Made by a program: the position numbers and the translations under genes. This document shows, piece by piece, positions 26,967-34,718 of a DNA stretch of 64,000 nucleotides. Every line of letters begins with the position of its first letter. Position 1 is the stretch's first letter. The notes under the pieces are model-generated. The model was not told the DNA's origin. It made no database searches and worked only from the letters and a program-made list of their open reading frames with translations. Source of the stretch: VAZQ01 sp963841705 (GTDB taxonomy: Bacteria > Pseudomonadota > Alphaproteobacteria > Rhizobiales > Xanthobacteraceae); contig CAWJDY010000063.1 in NCBI GenBank assembly GCA_963841705.1, forward strand, positions 1 to 64,000. Direction: 5' to 3'.

Positions 26967-27093
26967 ATGACGAAGAATGACTTTGCGCCTGTCACGCCCG
27001 GCGAAATGCTGAAAGAAGAATTTCTGGCCGAATACGATCTCTCCCAGAACCAACTCGCCAAGGCCATGGGCATCTCGCCAAACCGGATTGCCT
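26967..27093 (+). pseudogene. HigA-family antitoxin, N-terminal fragment
   Basis: The frame begins MTKNDFAPVTPGEMLKEEFL and continues AEYDLSQNQLAKAMGISPNR before similarity is lost at about 27093. There the helix-turn-helix should go on with recognition-helix and tail residues. A repeat begins within about 40 bases. A Shine-Dalgarno-like GAGAGGA precedes the ATG. It is a different HigA from the one at 2840, cut after the first 40 residues, and no toxin gene is adjacent. Confidence 0.7.
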
Positions 27094-27130
27094 TAAGCCT
27101 CCATCGCCAATCTCTCGGTTGTCATGCCCC

Positions 27131-27243
27131 GCTTCAAACGGGGCATCCAGTAATCCCGATCGGCGGTTTGAGCCGAAGGCGTCCCAAATCCGACGTTCGG
27201 TGACTACTGGATCGTCCGCATACGCGGACGATGACGACCGACG
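27131..27243. repeat. REP-like palindrome with CCAGTAATC core
   Basis: A hairpin CGTCCGC (27213-27219)/GCGGACG (27224-27230) is flanked by CATCCAGTAATCCC and GACTACTGGATC. The right half (about 27191-27243) recurs almost unchanged in inverted orientation at 43413-43475. The core (A)TCCAGTAATC is also in the palindrome at 53723-53878. It interrupts the end of the HigA fragment. Confidence 0.75.
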
Positions 27244-27286
27244 GGCTGATGAATTCCTTAAGTTATCCTCGCTTGTGGCCGTCCTT

Positions 27287-27355
27287 CGAGACGCGCCTTC
27301 GGCGCTCCTCAGGACGAGGCTTCGAGAGGCGCCTTCGGCGCTCCTCAGGACGAGG
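27287..27355. repeat. Two tandem 33-bp REP units
   Basis: Two copies, at 27287-27319 and 27323-27355, share CGCCTTCGGCGCTCCTCAGG and differ at only one or two bases. Each contains the self-complementary GCGCCTTCGGCGC. The unit resembles repeats found in many Bradyrhizobium intergenic regions. They lie about 85 bases upstream of the first GTPase gene. Confidence 0.75.
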
Positions 27356-27438
27356 TCGATGGATGCGGCTATATGATTCAAACCTCGAAAACGCGGCAGT
27401 CCCGCGACAACGCGAGCGACACTTGAGGATAGCTGACC

Positions 27439-28671
27439 GTGGCACTGGACCGGCTCTGGAATGCCATCGGCGAGGCGCTTTTCGGCAACACCGCAAATTC
27501 GCGCACCCACAGCGAGCATGTCCGCGCGCGGGCTCAGATCGCGGCTCCCGTGGTCTGGCTCCTCGGCAAGACCGGGGCGGGGAAGACCGCCGTCGTGTCC
27601 GCCCTCACCGGCGATACGCGGGCGGCGATCGGGGAAGGATTTGCGCCGTGCACGCGAAGCGCGGCATTCTATGATGTGCCCGCCGAGGCGCCGCTCCTTC
27701 GCTTTCTCGATACGCGCGGGCTCGGCGAGGTGGACTACGATCCGGCCGCTGACATTGCCTGGTGCGAGGGGCGGGCGCACCTTCTCCTGGTCGCGATGCA
27801 GGTTGCCGACCCGGCTCAAGCTACCGTGCTGCGCGTCTTGCGGCTGGTGCGCCGCCGCCATCCCGAGTGGCCGGTTGTTGTCGCCCAGACTGGTCTGCAT
27901 CGGCTCTATCCCGCGGGCGGCGGGCATCCTGCAACCTATCCCTTCACCGGCGGTCCGCAGGACGAGCAAAACGCCTCGATCCCGCAGGCCCTGCGCCAGG
28001 CATTGAGCTACCAGCGCGGCTTGTTTGCGGGACTCCGTGGCCTGCCGCCGCTGTCTGTCCCCGTCGATTTCACCCTGCCTGAGGATGGATTTGCGCCTGG
28101 CGAGTTCGGGCTCGAGGCGCTTTGGCGCGCCCTCGAAGTGGCCGGGCCCAGCGCATTCGAAGCTTTGCACCGGGCGCGCGCGGACGCGGAGAGCGATCAG
28201 ATCCGGGCGCGCGCGCGTCCGCTCATCTACGGTCACGGTGCTGCTTCCGCCGGCGCGGGCGCGCTCCCCGTCCCGTTCGTGGGCATGAGCGGCCTTGCCG
28301 GCTCCCTCGCCCTCATGCTGCGCGCGCTCGCCGCCCGCTACGGCATCTCCTGGACGCCGGGCACCTTCGCGCAGTTCAGCGGGACGATCGGGGGAGGCGC
28401 ACTCGCATGGTGGGGCGTCAGATACGGATTTCGCGAGCTGCTCAAGCTCATCCCGGTCGTCGGCACCGCAACCGCGGGAGCGCTCAACGCAGCCAGCGCC
28501 TTCGCCATCACAGTTGGCATAGGCGAGGCCGCCTGCGTCTGGCTCGGCTATCAGCGGCGCGGCCTGAACGCTCCGGACCATGAGGTCCGGCGCGCGTTTG
28601 TCGAGGGATTGGCAGCCGGACGGCGGCAATCAAAAAGTCCGAAGCAGAAACCACCGGGAGAGCAGGAATGA
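27439..28671 (+). CDS. Membrane-associated GTPase with DUF697-like C-terminus
   Basis: The 410-residue protein has an Era/YcjX-like G domain: G1 LLGKTGAGKTAVVSAL (about 40-56) and G3 LDTRGLGEVDY. The G4 position reads VVVAQTGLHRLYP rather than NKxD, so nucleotide specificity may be relaxed. The C-terminal third has hydrophobic segments (GMSGLAGSLALMLRALAARYG, here given in part as GLAGSLALMLRAL, then LLKLIPVVGTATAGALNAAS) in the DUF697 pattern of membrane-bound GTPases. It starts with GTG 27439 (GAGGA 9 bases upstream) and overlaps the next GTPase gene by 4 bases. The role is unknown; relatives act in stress or membrane processes. Confidence 0.75.
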   Translation: MALDRLWNAIGEALFGNTANSRTHSEHVRARAQIAAPVVWLLGKTGAGKTAVVSALTGDTRAAIGEGFAPCTRSAAFYDVPAEAPLLRFLDTRGLGEVDYDPAADIAWCEGRAHLLLVAMQVADPAQATVLRVLRLVRRRHPEWPVVVAQTGLHRLYPAGGGHPATYPFTGGPQDEQNASIPQALRQALSYQRGLFAGLRGLPPLSVPVDFTLPEDGFAPGEFGLEALWRALEVAGPSAFEALHRARADAESDQIRARARPLIYGHGAASAGAGALPVPFVGMSGLAGSLALMLRALAARYGISWTPGTFAQFSGTIGGGALAWWGVRYGFRELLKLIPVVGTATAGALNAASAFAITVGIGEAACVWLGYQRRGLNAPDHEVRRAFVEGLAAGRRQSKSPKQKPPGEQE

Positions 28672-30206
28672 ATCTCGGCGCGCTGCTGCGGCGCTATTGG
28701 CAAGAAAACCTCCTGGTCCTCGCAGTGACCCTGCCGTGGCTGTCGCTGCTCGTGCTTGGCGTTGTTTGGCTCTGGCAAGGCGGTCACGTCGCGATCTGGG
28801 CCATCACCGCCGCGGCGCTCGGTCTCTGCGCGTGGCCGCTGGCGAGGTCTGTGCGGCGGCGTGCCAATGCAGAGGCGCGCCACGCCCTGGGCGAGCTCGC
28901 CGAACCCAAACCCAGCTGGAATGCCGTCGAGCGGGACGCCTGGAGCGAAGTGCTGGCGATTGCTGATGCCACCGCCCCATTCTCATTCCTCGAGCTCGAC
29001 CCGCTGCTTACCCGCACACGTGAAACAGTCGAGGCGGTGGCGCGCCGCTTCCATCCGCAGGCCCGCAGCGCCTGGTCGCAGTTCAGCTTGCCGGAAGTAT
29101 TGCTGTTGACGGAGCGGCTGTCTCGCGACGTGCGTCGCGAAGCGTTGCGGCACATTCCCGGGATAAGGGCGATAAAGCTCAGTCACGTAATATGGGTGCA
29201 GCAGCAAACCGAGCAGTATGGCCCGGTTGCGCAGAGGGGTTGGCAAGTAGGCTTCGGCGTTTGGCGCCTTGCGCGCGCGATACTCAATCCGATTCAGGCC
29301 GCCGGTCAGGAGACCAGCGGTCTCATCGTGGAGAAAACCGCCAGCGTCCTTTCGTATCGCCTGCGCGCTTACGCCACCCGTCTGCTCGTGCTGGAGGTCG
29401 GCAGGGCAGCCATCGAGCTTTATTCCGGTCGCCTCGCGCTGTCGGACGACGAGATCCGTGCTGCGCAGGACGTCGACATGGCCGCTGCCGAGGCCGCGGC
29501 ACAAATGCCGGTGCGGGTCCTGCTGGTTGGGCAAGTGAGCGCGGGGAAGTCGAGCCTGGTGAATGCCGTGGCGCTGGCGGTGCGCGCCGCAGTCGGCCCG
29601 CTGCCGACCACCGCGAATGTTTCGGAGCATCGGCTCGAGCTGGAAGGACGCCCCGCGGTCACTCTCGTAGACATGGCCGGCCTCGACGAGCATCTGACCA
29701 AGCCAGAGGAGTTGCGGAAAGAAGCCGCGCGGGCCGACCTCATCCTGTGGGTCGCCTCCGCCACCCAGCCGGCCCGCGCGCCGGACCGCAACGGTCTCGA
29801 TGCCGTGCGCGCCTGGGCCACGGCGCAGCTCGCACGACGGCCGCCGTCCATTCTGCTTGCGCTCACGCATGTGGACCAGCTTCGCCCCGCAGCAGAGTGG
29901 GTGCCGCCTTACGACATCACGATACCTGCCGGCACGAAGGCGCGGGCCATCCGTGCGGCCATGGATGCCGCCGGCGCTGCGCTCGATATTCCCGCCGACG
30001 CGATCGTGCCGGTCGCGCTACCGCCCGGCCGCGCGCCTTACAACATCGACGCGCTCTGGGCGCGCATGGCCATGGAGATCGACGAAGCGAAGCTCGTGCA
30101 GCTCGATCGGCTGCGCATCGGACGCGATCACCTGGGCCTGCGCGAGCTTGCGGCTCAGCTCGGAAATGCCGGCCGCATGGTCATCAGGGGAGTTGCGGGG
30201 GCCTGA
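28668..30206 (+). CDS. Membrane GTPase, partner of the preceding gene
   Basis: The 512-residue protein starts with two membrane helices (LLVLAVTLPWLSLLVLGVVW and AIWAITAAALGLCAWPLA), then about 220 residues of helical sequence without known motifs, then a G domain near residues 275-460. G1 is LVGQVSAGKSSLVNA, G3 is LVDMAGLDEHL and G4 is LALTHVDQLRP (THxD). The start overlaps the stop of the upstream GTPase as ATGA. Two different GTPases in one operon resemble heterodimeric dynamin-like or YcjX/F-type pairs; I cannot decide between them. The tail ends in VIRGVAGA. Confidence 0.75.
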   Translation: MNLGALLRRYWQENLLVLAVTLPWLSLLVLGVVWLWQGGHVAIWAITAAALGLCAWPLARSVRRRANAEARHALGELAEPKPSWNAVERDAWSEVLAIADATAPFSFLELDPLLTRTRETVEAVARRFHPQARSAWSQFSLPEVLLLTERLSRDVRREALRHIPGIRAIKLSHVIWVQQQTEQYGPVAQRGWQVGFGVWRLARAILNPIQAAGQETSGLIVEKTASVLSYRLRAYATRLLVLEVGRAAIELYSGRLALSDDEIRAAQDVDMAAAEAAAQMPVRVLLVGQVSAGKSSLVNAVALAVRAAVGPLPTTANVSEHRLELEGRPAVTLVDMAGLDEHLTKPEELRKEAARADLILWVASATQPARAPDRNGLDAVRAWATAQLARRPPSILLALTHVDQLRPAAEWVPPYDITIPAGTKARAIRAAMDAAGAALDIPADAIVPVALPPGRAPYNIDALWARMAMEIDEAKLVQLDRLRIGRDHLGLRELAAQLGNAGRMVIRGVAGA

Positions 30207-30361
30207 GGGTGTCGGCCGAGGTCCAGTCCAAGCAGCGGTAATAGGCTCCGATCACGGCGGGGCATCCTACGGCGTGCAAAGCTGCGTGGAATTTCCGCTG
30301 TATCCAAACGGCTTTGTGGGCTATATTTCTCTACCAGCCAACGGCAACCGGAGTGCGTTAA

Positions 30362-31342
30362 ATGATCTTGCGGAGATCATTCATTCTGGCATTCGGGTCT
30401 ATGCCGTTGCTGGCCCATAGCGCTTTCGCCCAAACGGTAGTCAAGGCTCGCCGTGTGGGATTGCTGAGTTCTGCAGCGCCGTTGACCGACACAGACCCGA
30501 TCATTATCGGGCTAACAGCTGGGTTTTCCAAACGGGGCTATATCGTCGGAAGCTCTCTGCTTTTCGAGCGACGGGCAGCTGAAGCACACCCGGACCGACT
30601 GCCGTCGCTGGTTGACGACCTGAAGAGCAACGCAGAGTTAATAATAACGAACAGCTACGCTGCGGCTCGTATTGTCAAAGATCGCTCGAATCTCCCTGTG
30701 GTTGCAATGACAGGTGCCGATCCGGTTGCGACCGGGTTGATCGATAGCCTGGCTCGCCCTGGTGGCAACATCACCGGGGTCGGTGAAGTTGCAGCCGAGC
30801 TTTCGGCCAAGCGGCTGGAGGTCCTCAAGGATGCAGTTCCCAACTTGCGCAAGGTCGCCATGCTATGGAACGCCAACGATCTTGGGATGACCTCGCGCTA
30901 CAAAGCGGCCGACGCAGCGGCGCGGACGCTGGGTCTCGAAGTACAGCCACTCGGGGTACGTCAGCCCGAGGATTTTGCTGCCGCGTTCGCTGCCATGACA
31001 CGCGACCGTCCTGATGCAATCCTGATGGTAACGGATGCTCTGACTGCCCTCAACCGCAAGCGCGTCTTTGAGTTTGCTGCCCAACTAAAGTTACCTGCGA
31101 TTTACGAACGGGATTTCCTTGTCCATGACGGCGGGCTGATGTCGTACGGCCCCGATATGGGTGAAGTCTACGATCGTGCGGCGTACCTTGCCGACCGGAT
31201 TTTAAGAGGAGCACGTCCCGCCGATCTCCCGTTCGAGCAGCCAACCCGCTTCCGTCTTGTGATAAACAAGAAGACCTTCGAAACACTGGGCCTGACAATA
31301 CCGCCAGCAATACTGATGAGAGCAGATGAGGTCGTTGACTGA
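30362..31342 (+). CDS. ABC_sub_bind-family periplasmic protein
   Basis: The 326-residue protein has a signal peptide (ILRRSFILAFGSMPLLAHSA, cleaved near residue 24) and the fold of ABC_sub_bind (PF04392) proteins: VGLLSSAAPLTDTDPIIIGL, TGADPVATGLIDSLARPGGN and SYGPDMGEVYDRAAYLADRI. The tail ends IPPAILMRADEVVD. Relatives are numerous in Bradyrhizobium and bind unknown, often aromatic or amino-acid-like ligands. No permease or ATPase is adjacent. Similar genes or fragments occur at 40468, 58832 and 60852 in this window. Confidence 0.88.
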   Translation: MILRRSFILAFGSMPLLAHSAFAQTVVKARRVGLLSSAAPLTDTDPIIIGLTAGFSKRGYIVGSSLLFERRAAEAHPDRLPSLVDDLKSNAELIITNSYAAARIVKDRSNLPVVAMTGADPVATGLIDSLARPGGNITGVGEVAAELSAKRLEVLKDAVPNLRKVAMLWNANDLGMTSRYKAADAAARTLGLEVQPLGVRQPEDFAAAFAAMTRDRPDAILMVTDALTALNRKRVFEFAAQLKLPAIYERDFLVHDGGLMSYGPDMGEVYDRAAYLADRILRGARPADLPFEQPTRFRLVINKKTFETLGLTIPPAILMRADEVVD

Positions 31343-31765
31343 GGGTACAAATCCGCCGCGAGGCTACGTCGGCTTGTGGCACACAAGAGCCCTGAGCCTT
31401 ACCCTTTGGAGGTTTGCTTACTGAGATACTGCGGACGCGCTGTCGGGATGGTGCCGGATCGCCGGTTTTGACCCATCTCGGACGTTACCGCATTGCATCA
31501 AACGCCAGACTATTGATCACCTCGTCGGCGCCCGCAAATATCGTCAGGCGGGCGTCACGGCGGAGGGCACCCGACGCGTCGGGGACCGAAGAAAAAACGC
31601 CCCGAAATTGTTTTCGGGCCAACGACTGCTCGCCATGGCCGACGCTTGGCCGAACTTGACGGATCGCGCCCATCGGGTTGGGGCGTCATCACGCCAATCG
31701 GCTCCAGGAACATCGACCAGCGCAAGTCACCGCCAACATTAGAGAATGAGAGGGCGAGGGCGTTC
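31343..31765. other. Intergenic region without recognisable gene
   Basis: About 420 bases between convergent genes. Open frames of up to 80 codons exist (such as 31414-31659) but have no family resemblance, poor starts and unlikely composition. The sequence TGACCCATCTCGGACGTTAC near 31470 resembles intergenic text I associate with ABC_sub_bind loci, but I cannot name a feature. Confidence 0.35.
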
Positions 31766-32695
31766 TCATTTGTGCCGAAATTTTGCTAACGCTTCAGCCC
31801 TCTCGTGCCGCCCAGGAACTCGACGTCGTTCGTCTGCGTATTCCTGGGCAATCGTCAGAAACCCTGAGATGACCTGGCTCGTTCGACGCTCGGCCATACA
31901 AACGATCTCATCATGAGAACGTATTACTTGGCCCCTGATCGGTATCCTGACCAGCCGGTCGTGCGGCAACAACTCATCGTCAAAAATAATACCAAGCCCC
32001 ATTCCTTGCGCGACCGCAGCTATCACCCCCTCACGACTGCCGATCTGAGCAACTTGGCTAGCAGGCATGCTCTCCGTATCGATCAGCCGGTCTGCCGCTG
32101 AGCGACTTGACGATCCTGGCTCGCGGCACACAACTACCTGGCGTTTTAGCTCCTCGATTGATATTGACCGCCGTCGCTCCCAGGCCGAACCCATTGGCGC
32201 GAGAACAACCAAGGTGTCGCACGCAAAAGCAAGCGAGTGAAAGCTCGGCATGCCGTATTCGCGCGCGGTCACGGCAAGATCGAGCTCATAATCGAGCACC
32301 TTTTTTGCAAGCACCCGCGAATTCGCAAACTCAACCTGGATCGAAGCGCCCGGGAAACGCTTCTTGTACCGCGCCACCAGAATTATGAACCGATTGGGAG
32401 TGTACGAGCCCACTCGAAGATATCCCTGCCTTTGCCCGCGCAGGTCCTGAAGATAGGCCGTTGCTTCGTCCAAGGACGCAAACAACCGACACACCATTGG
32501 AAGGAGCGCGGCGGCGACCGGAGTCAGGCGGACGCCTCGCCCGACGCGATGGAACAGTTCGACCTTATAGTGCCGCTCGATTAATCCGATCTGAGCTGTG
32601 ACGCTGGGCTGGCTGACGTTGAGCCTCTTGGCGGCCCCGGTGAAGCTGCCTTCCATGGCAACTGCGAGAAATGCGCGCGCTTGAGTCGGCGTCAT
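31766..32695 (-). CDS. LysR-family transcriptional regulator
   Basis: The 309-residue protein has the LysR winged helix (MTPTQARAFLAVAMEGSFTG, AAKRLNVSQPSVTAQIGLIE) and a LysR substrate-binding domain (YLRVGSYTPNRFIILVARYK, IAAVAQGMGLGIIFDDELLP). Such proteins regulate a divergent gene in response to a small molecule. Here the space upstream of the start (32696-32759) is only 64 bases and then an IS630 copy begins, so the original divergent partner seems to be displaced or lost. Confidence 0.93.
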   Translation of the reverse strand: MTPTQARAFLAVAMEGSFTGAAKRLNVSQPSVTAQIGLIERHYKVELFHRVGRGVRLTPVAAALLPMVCRLFASLDEATAYLQDLRGQRQGYLRVGSYTPNRFIILVARYKKRFPGASIQVEFANSRVLAKKVLDYELDLAVTAREYGMPSFHSLAFACDTLVVLAPMGSAWERRRSISIEELKRQVVVCREPGSSSRSAADRLIDTESMPASQVAQIGSREGVIAAVAQGMGLGIIFDDELLPHDRLVRIPIRGQVIRSHDEIVCMAERRTSQVISGFLTIAQEYADERRRVPGRHERAEALAKFRHK

Positions 32696-32878
32696 AAGAT
32701 TTTCCTATGCATTCACCCATTTTTTTGTATTTGTCTAATACCACGTTTTCTGAGAGCTTATACCGCTTCCATAGCTGATTAAATCGAAGATTTCGCGGGT
32801 TTTGGTCGTGGACCGAGGGGGGATTCTGCTTGGCCGTGAGGTGTGATTCGCTAGGGCCATCTGATTCGGAGCGAGCAG

Positions 32879-33370
32879 ATGGTCAAATGCACCAAGAGCC
32901 AGGTTCGACGGTTGAAGACGGCGCTGTACTGGAAAGGCGACCCGGCACGGCGTCAGCGCATTCAGATGGTGCTGCTGCGTGAAGGCGGAATGACACAGCC
33001 CTCCATTGCCGCGGCGATGGGCGTGTCGCTGAGCACGGTAAACCGTGCCCATATGGCCTACGACGGGGGTGGGCTTGCAGCGCTCAAATCCAAGCCGAGT
33101 GGCGGCCGCAAACGCCAGAATATGACCTTGGCGGAGGAGAAGGCCTTGCTGGCGCGCTTTGCCAAGGCGGCCGGAGCGGGGGAGCTGCTGAACATCCACG
33201 ACATCAAGGCGGCGTATGAAAAGACCATTGGCCACGAAACCAGCAACAGCACAGTCTATAATCTTTTGGTCCGGCACGGCTGGCGCAAACTGATGCCACG
33301 CCCGTTCCATCCCAAGCGCAACCTCGCGGCGCAGAACGCTTTTAAAAAAACGGCTTTTCTGATGCTGTGA
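32879..33370 (+). CDS. IS630 transposase, first frame (DNA-binding part)
   Basis: The 163-residue product has an N-terminal helix-turn-helix (RRQRIQMVLLREGGMTQPSI, AAAMGVSLSTVNRAHMAY), a linker and a second HTH-like region (IGHETSNSTVYNLLVRHGW). It ends soon after a run of seven A residues (33344-33350) with PHPKRNLAAQNAFKK-like sequence (here HPKRNLAAQNAFKK). A -1 slip on the A-run joins it to the downstream frame and makes a full-length transposase of about 345 residues. It recognises the terminal repeats. Confidence 0.85.
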   Translation: MVKCTKSQVRRLKTALYWKGDPARRQRIQMVLLREGGMTQPSIAAAMGVSLSTVNRAHMAYDGGGLAALKSKPSGGRKRQNMTLAEEKALLARFAKAAGAGELLNIHDIKAAYEKTIGHETSNSTVYNLLVRHGWRKLMPRPFHPKRNLAAQNAFKKTAFLML

Positions 33371-33924
33371 GGAAAGCCAGACGGGTGGCGGCCAAGCGCG
33401 GCCGTCGTTTGCGCGTGATGTTCGCAGATGAAGCCCGTTTTGGGCGCATGAACCGCCCGCGGCCATGCTGGGCGCCGACCGGCATCAGACCCGAGGTCGC
33501 CGCGCAACTCATTCGCGAATACATCTACCTATATGGCGCGGTCTGCCCCAAGGATGGAAGATGTGTCTATCTGATCATGCCGGCCTCGGACACCGGGTGC
33601 TTTCAGATCTACCTCGACGTTCTGTCCAAGAAATTCCGCACCCAGCACATTCTGTTGGTTCTCGACGGCGCCCCCAACCATCAGTGCGGCATTCTCGCGA
33701 TTCCCGATAATATCTCGCTTCTGTTCCTGCCGCCCTATTCGCCGGAGTTGAACCCGAAGGAGAACCTGTGGGACGAAATCCGCGAGAAAATCTTCAAGAA
33801 CTTCGCCCTCAAGTCCATGAACGCAGTGCGCGCGAAGCTCCAGCAGGCCGTCCTCTACATCGAACGCAACCCAAAAATCGTCAAATCCATCACATCCTTC
33901 CCTTACATTGCAAAGTCAATCTGA
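33367..33924 (+). CDS. IS630 transposase, second frame (DDE catalytic part)
   Basis: The 185-residue frame carries the catalytic triad: Asp in VMFADEARFGRMNRPRPCWA, Asp in ILLVLDGAPNH and Glu in PELNPKENLWDEIREKIF. The GTG at 33367 overlaps the first-frame stop, but expression as a -1 frameshift fusion from the A7 tract at 33344-33350 is more likely, giving KKxGFSDAVRKARRVAA across the joint. No inactivating change is visible, so the element may be active. Confidence 0.85.
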   Translation: MRKARRVAAKRGRRLRVMFADEARFGRMNRPRPCWAPTGIRPEVAAQLIREYIYLYGAVCPKDGRCVYLIMPASDTGCFQIYLDVLSKKFRTQHILLVLDGAPNHQCGILAIPDNISLLFLPPYSPELNPKENLWDEIREKIFKNFALKSMNAVRAKLQQAVLYIERNPKIVKSITSFPYIAKSI

Positions 33925-34019
33925 TATGGAACCGGTATTACACTATCACTACCGTGCCAAACCCGCGGGGTTGTTTTCGCCGTTTGTAAGGCATCGAGCA
34001 GATGGTTTGACGCACGTTC

Positions 34020-34442
34020 TTGAGCACGGGCGAGGAGTTGTTTCTGTTGGAAACCAAGAGAGAACCGCATCTGGTGGACAAGCACGTCGGCAACAGGGTT
34101 CGTTTGCGACGGTTAGAGATGGGTTGGACTCAATCAAAGTTGGGCGACGCACTGGGGCTAAGTTTTCAACAGGTTCAGAAATATGAAGGAGGTACTAATC
34201 GTATAGGAGCGAGTCGCTTACAGAATGTTTCCGACATCCTCAAAGTGCCAGTAGCGTTCTTCTTCGAAGGACTGGAGAGGTCGTCCTCGTCCAAGGATAG
34301 CAACACGTATCCTGATTTCCTGCCCACCTCCGAAGCCCTTTCTCTCGTGAAAGCTTTTATGAACATTCGGGAGCGCAGGATTAGGCATCGCATTATTGCT
34401 CTAGTCGAGCAAATCGGGAAGTCGCTGGGGTCCAGGCGGTGA
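34020..34442 (+). CDS. XRE-family helix-turn-helix regulator
   Basis: The protein of up to 140 residues has a Cro/C1-type helix-turn-helix: VGNRVRLRRLEMGWTQSKLG, DALGLSFQQVQKYEGGTNRI and GASRLQNVSDILKVPVAFFF. The C-terminal part is variable and ends HRIIALVEQIGKSLGSRR. Similar small regulators are common in rhizobia. Start choice is uncertain: TTG 34020 is the longest, and GTG 34074 lies just before the conserved region. Base composition is more AT-rich than in the core genes around it, a sign of transfer. Confidence 0.85.
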   Translation: MSTGEELFLLETKREPHLVDKHVGNRVRLRRLEMGWTQSKLGDALGLSFQQVQKYEGGTNRIGASRLQNVSDILKVPVAFFFEGLERSSSSKDSNTYPDFLPTSEALSLVKAFMNIRERRIRHRIIALVEQIGKSLGSRR

Positions 34443-34522
34443 TTTGTGCTGATCCGATCGACGAGCAATAACGCGGGAGGAAAGCATGTGGTTGCTCATA
34501 GTTCGTGCAGAGGTTGAGCATC

Positions 34523-34696
34523 ATGGCCGATCCCGAAATTGACACCATGCCACAGGAGAGCCACCGGGCACTAGCTTTGGTGTCTCGCGTGCTAAACGAT
34601 TCGAATAAGGTCGAGCAGCTTACGCGCGAGCAAGTAGCAATCGTAAAAACTGAATTGGACGCGCTTCAAAAATTGCTGGATTCCTACTTTGTCTAG
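34523..34696 (+). CDS. Small hypothetical protein
   Basis: The 57-residue frame begins MADPEIDTMPQESHRALALV and ends LTREQVAIVKTELDALQKLL-DSYFV. It is mostly helical with alternating hydrophobic positions, suggesting one amphipathic helix pair. An in-frame GTG at 34505 would add six residues. It follows the XRE regulator by 80 bases on the same strand. I do not recognise a family. Confidence 0.45.
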   Translation: MADPEIDTMPQESHRALALVSRVLNDSNKVEQLTREQVAIVKTELDALQKLLDSYFV

Positions 34697-34718
34697 ACCT
34701 GTGTTGGGTTAGCCGCAG

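Larger units (their letters stand above)
32760..33938 (+). mobile_element. Intact IS630-family insertion sequence
   Basis: Terminal inverted repeats can be read directly: ATACCGCTTCCATA (32760-32773) on the left and TATGGAACCGGTAT (33925-33938) on the right, 13 of 14 matching as complements, with partial similarity continuing inward. The element is about 1.18 kb and carries a two-frame transposase. IS630 elements duplicate TA on insertion; TA-containing sequence flanks both ends, but I cannot assign a clean duplication. It lies between a LysR gene and an XRE regulator gene. Confidence 0.85.

Noticed and set aside
27131..27355. CRISPR array
   Set aside because: The units are palindromic REP repeats, only two in tandem with a 3-base gap, without spacers or cas genes.
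31414..31659. 81-codon protein-coding gene
   Set aside because: No family resemblance and poor start context; it contains repeated rhizobial intergenic sequence.
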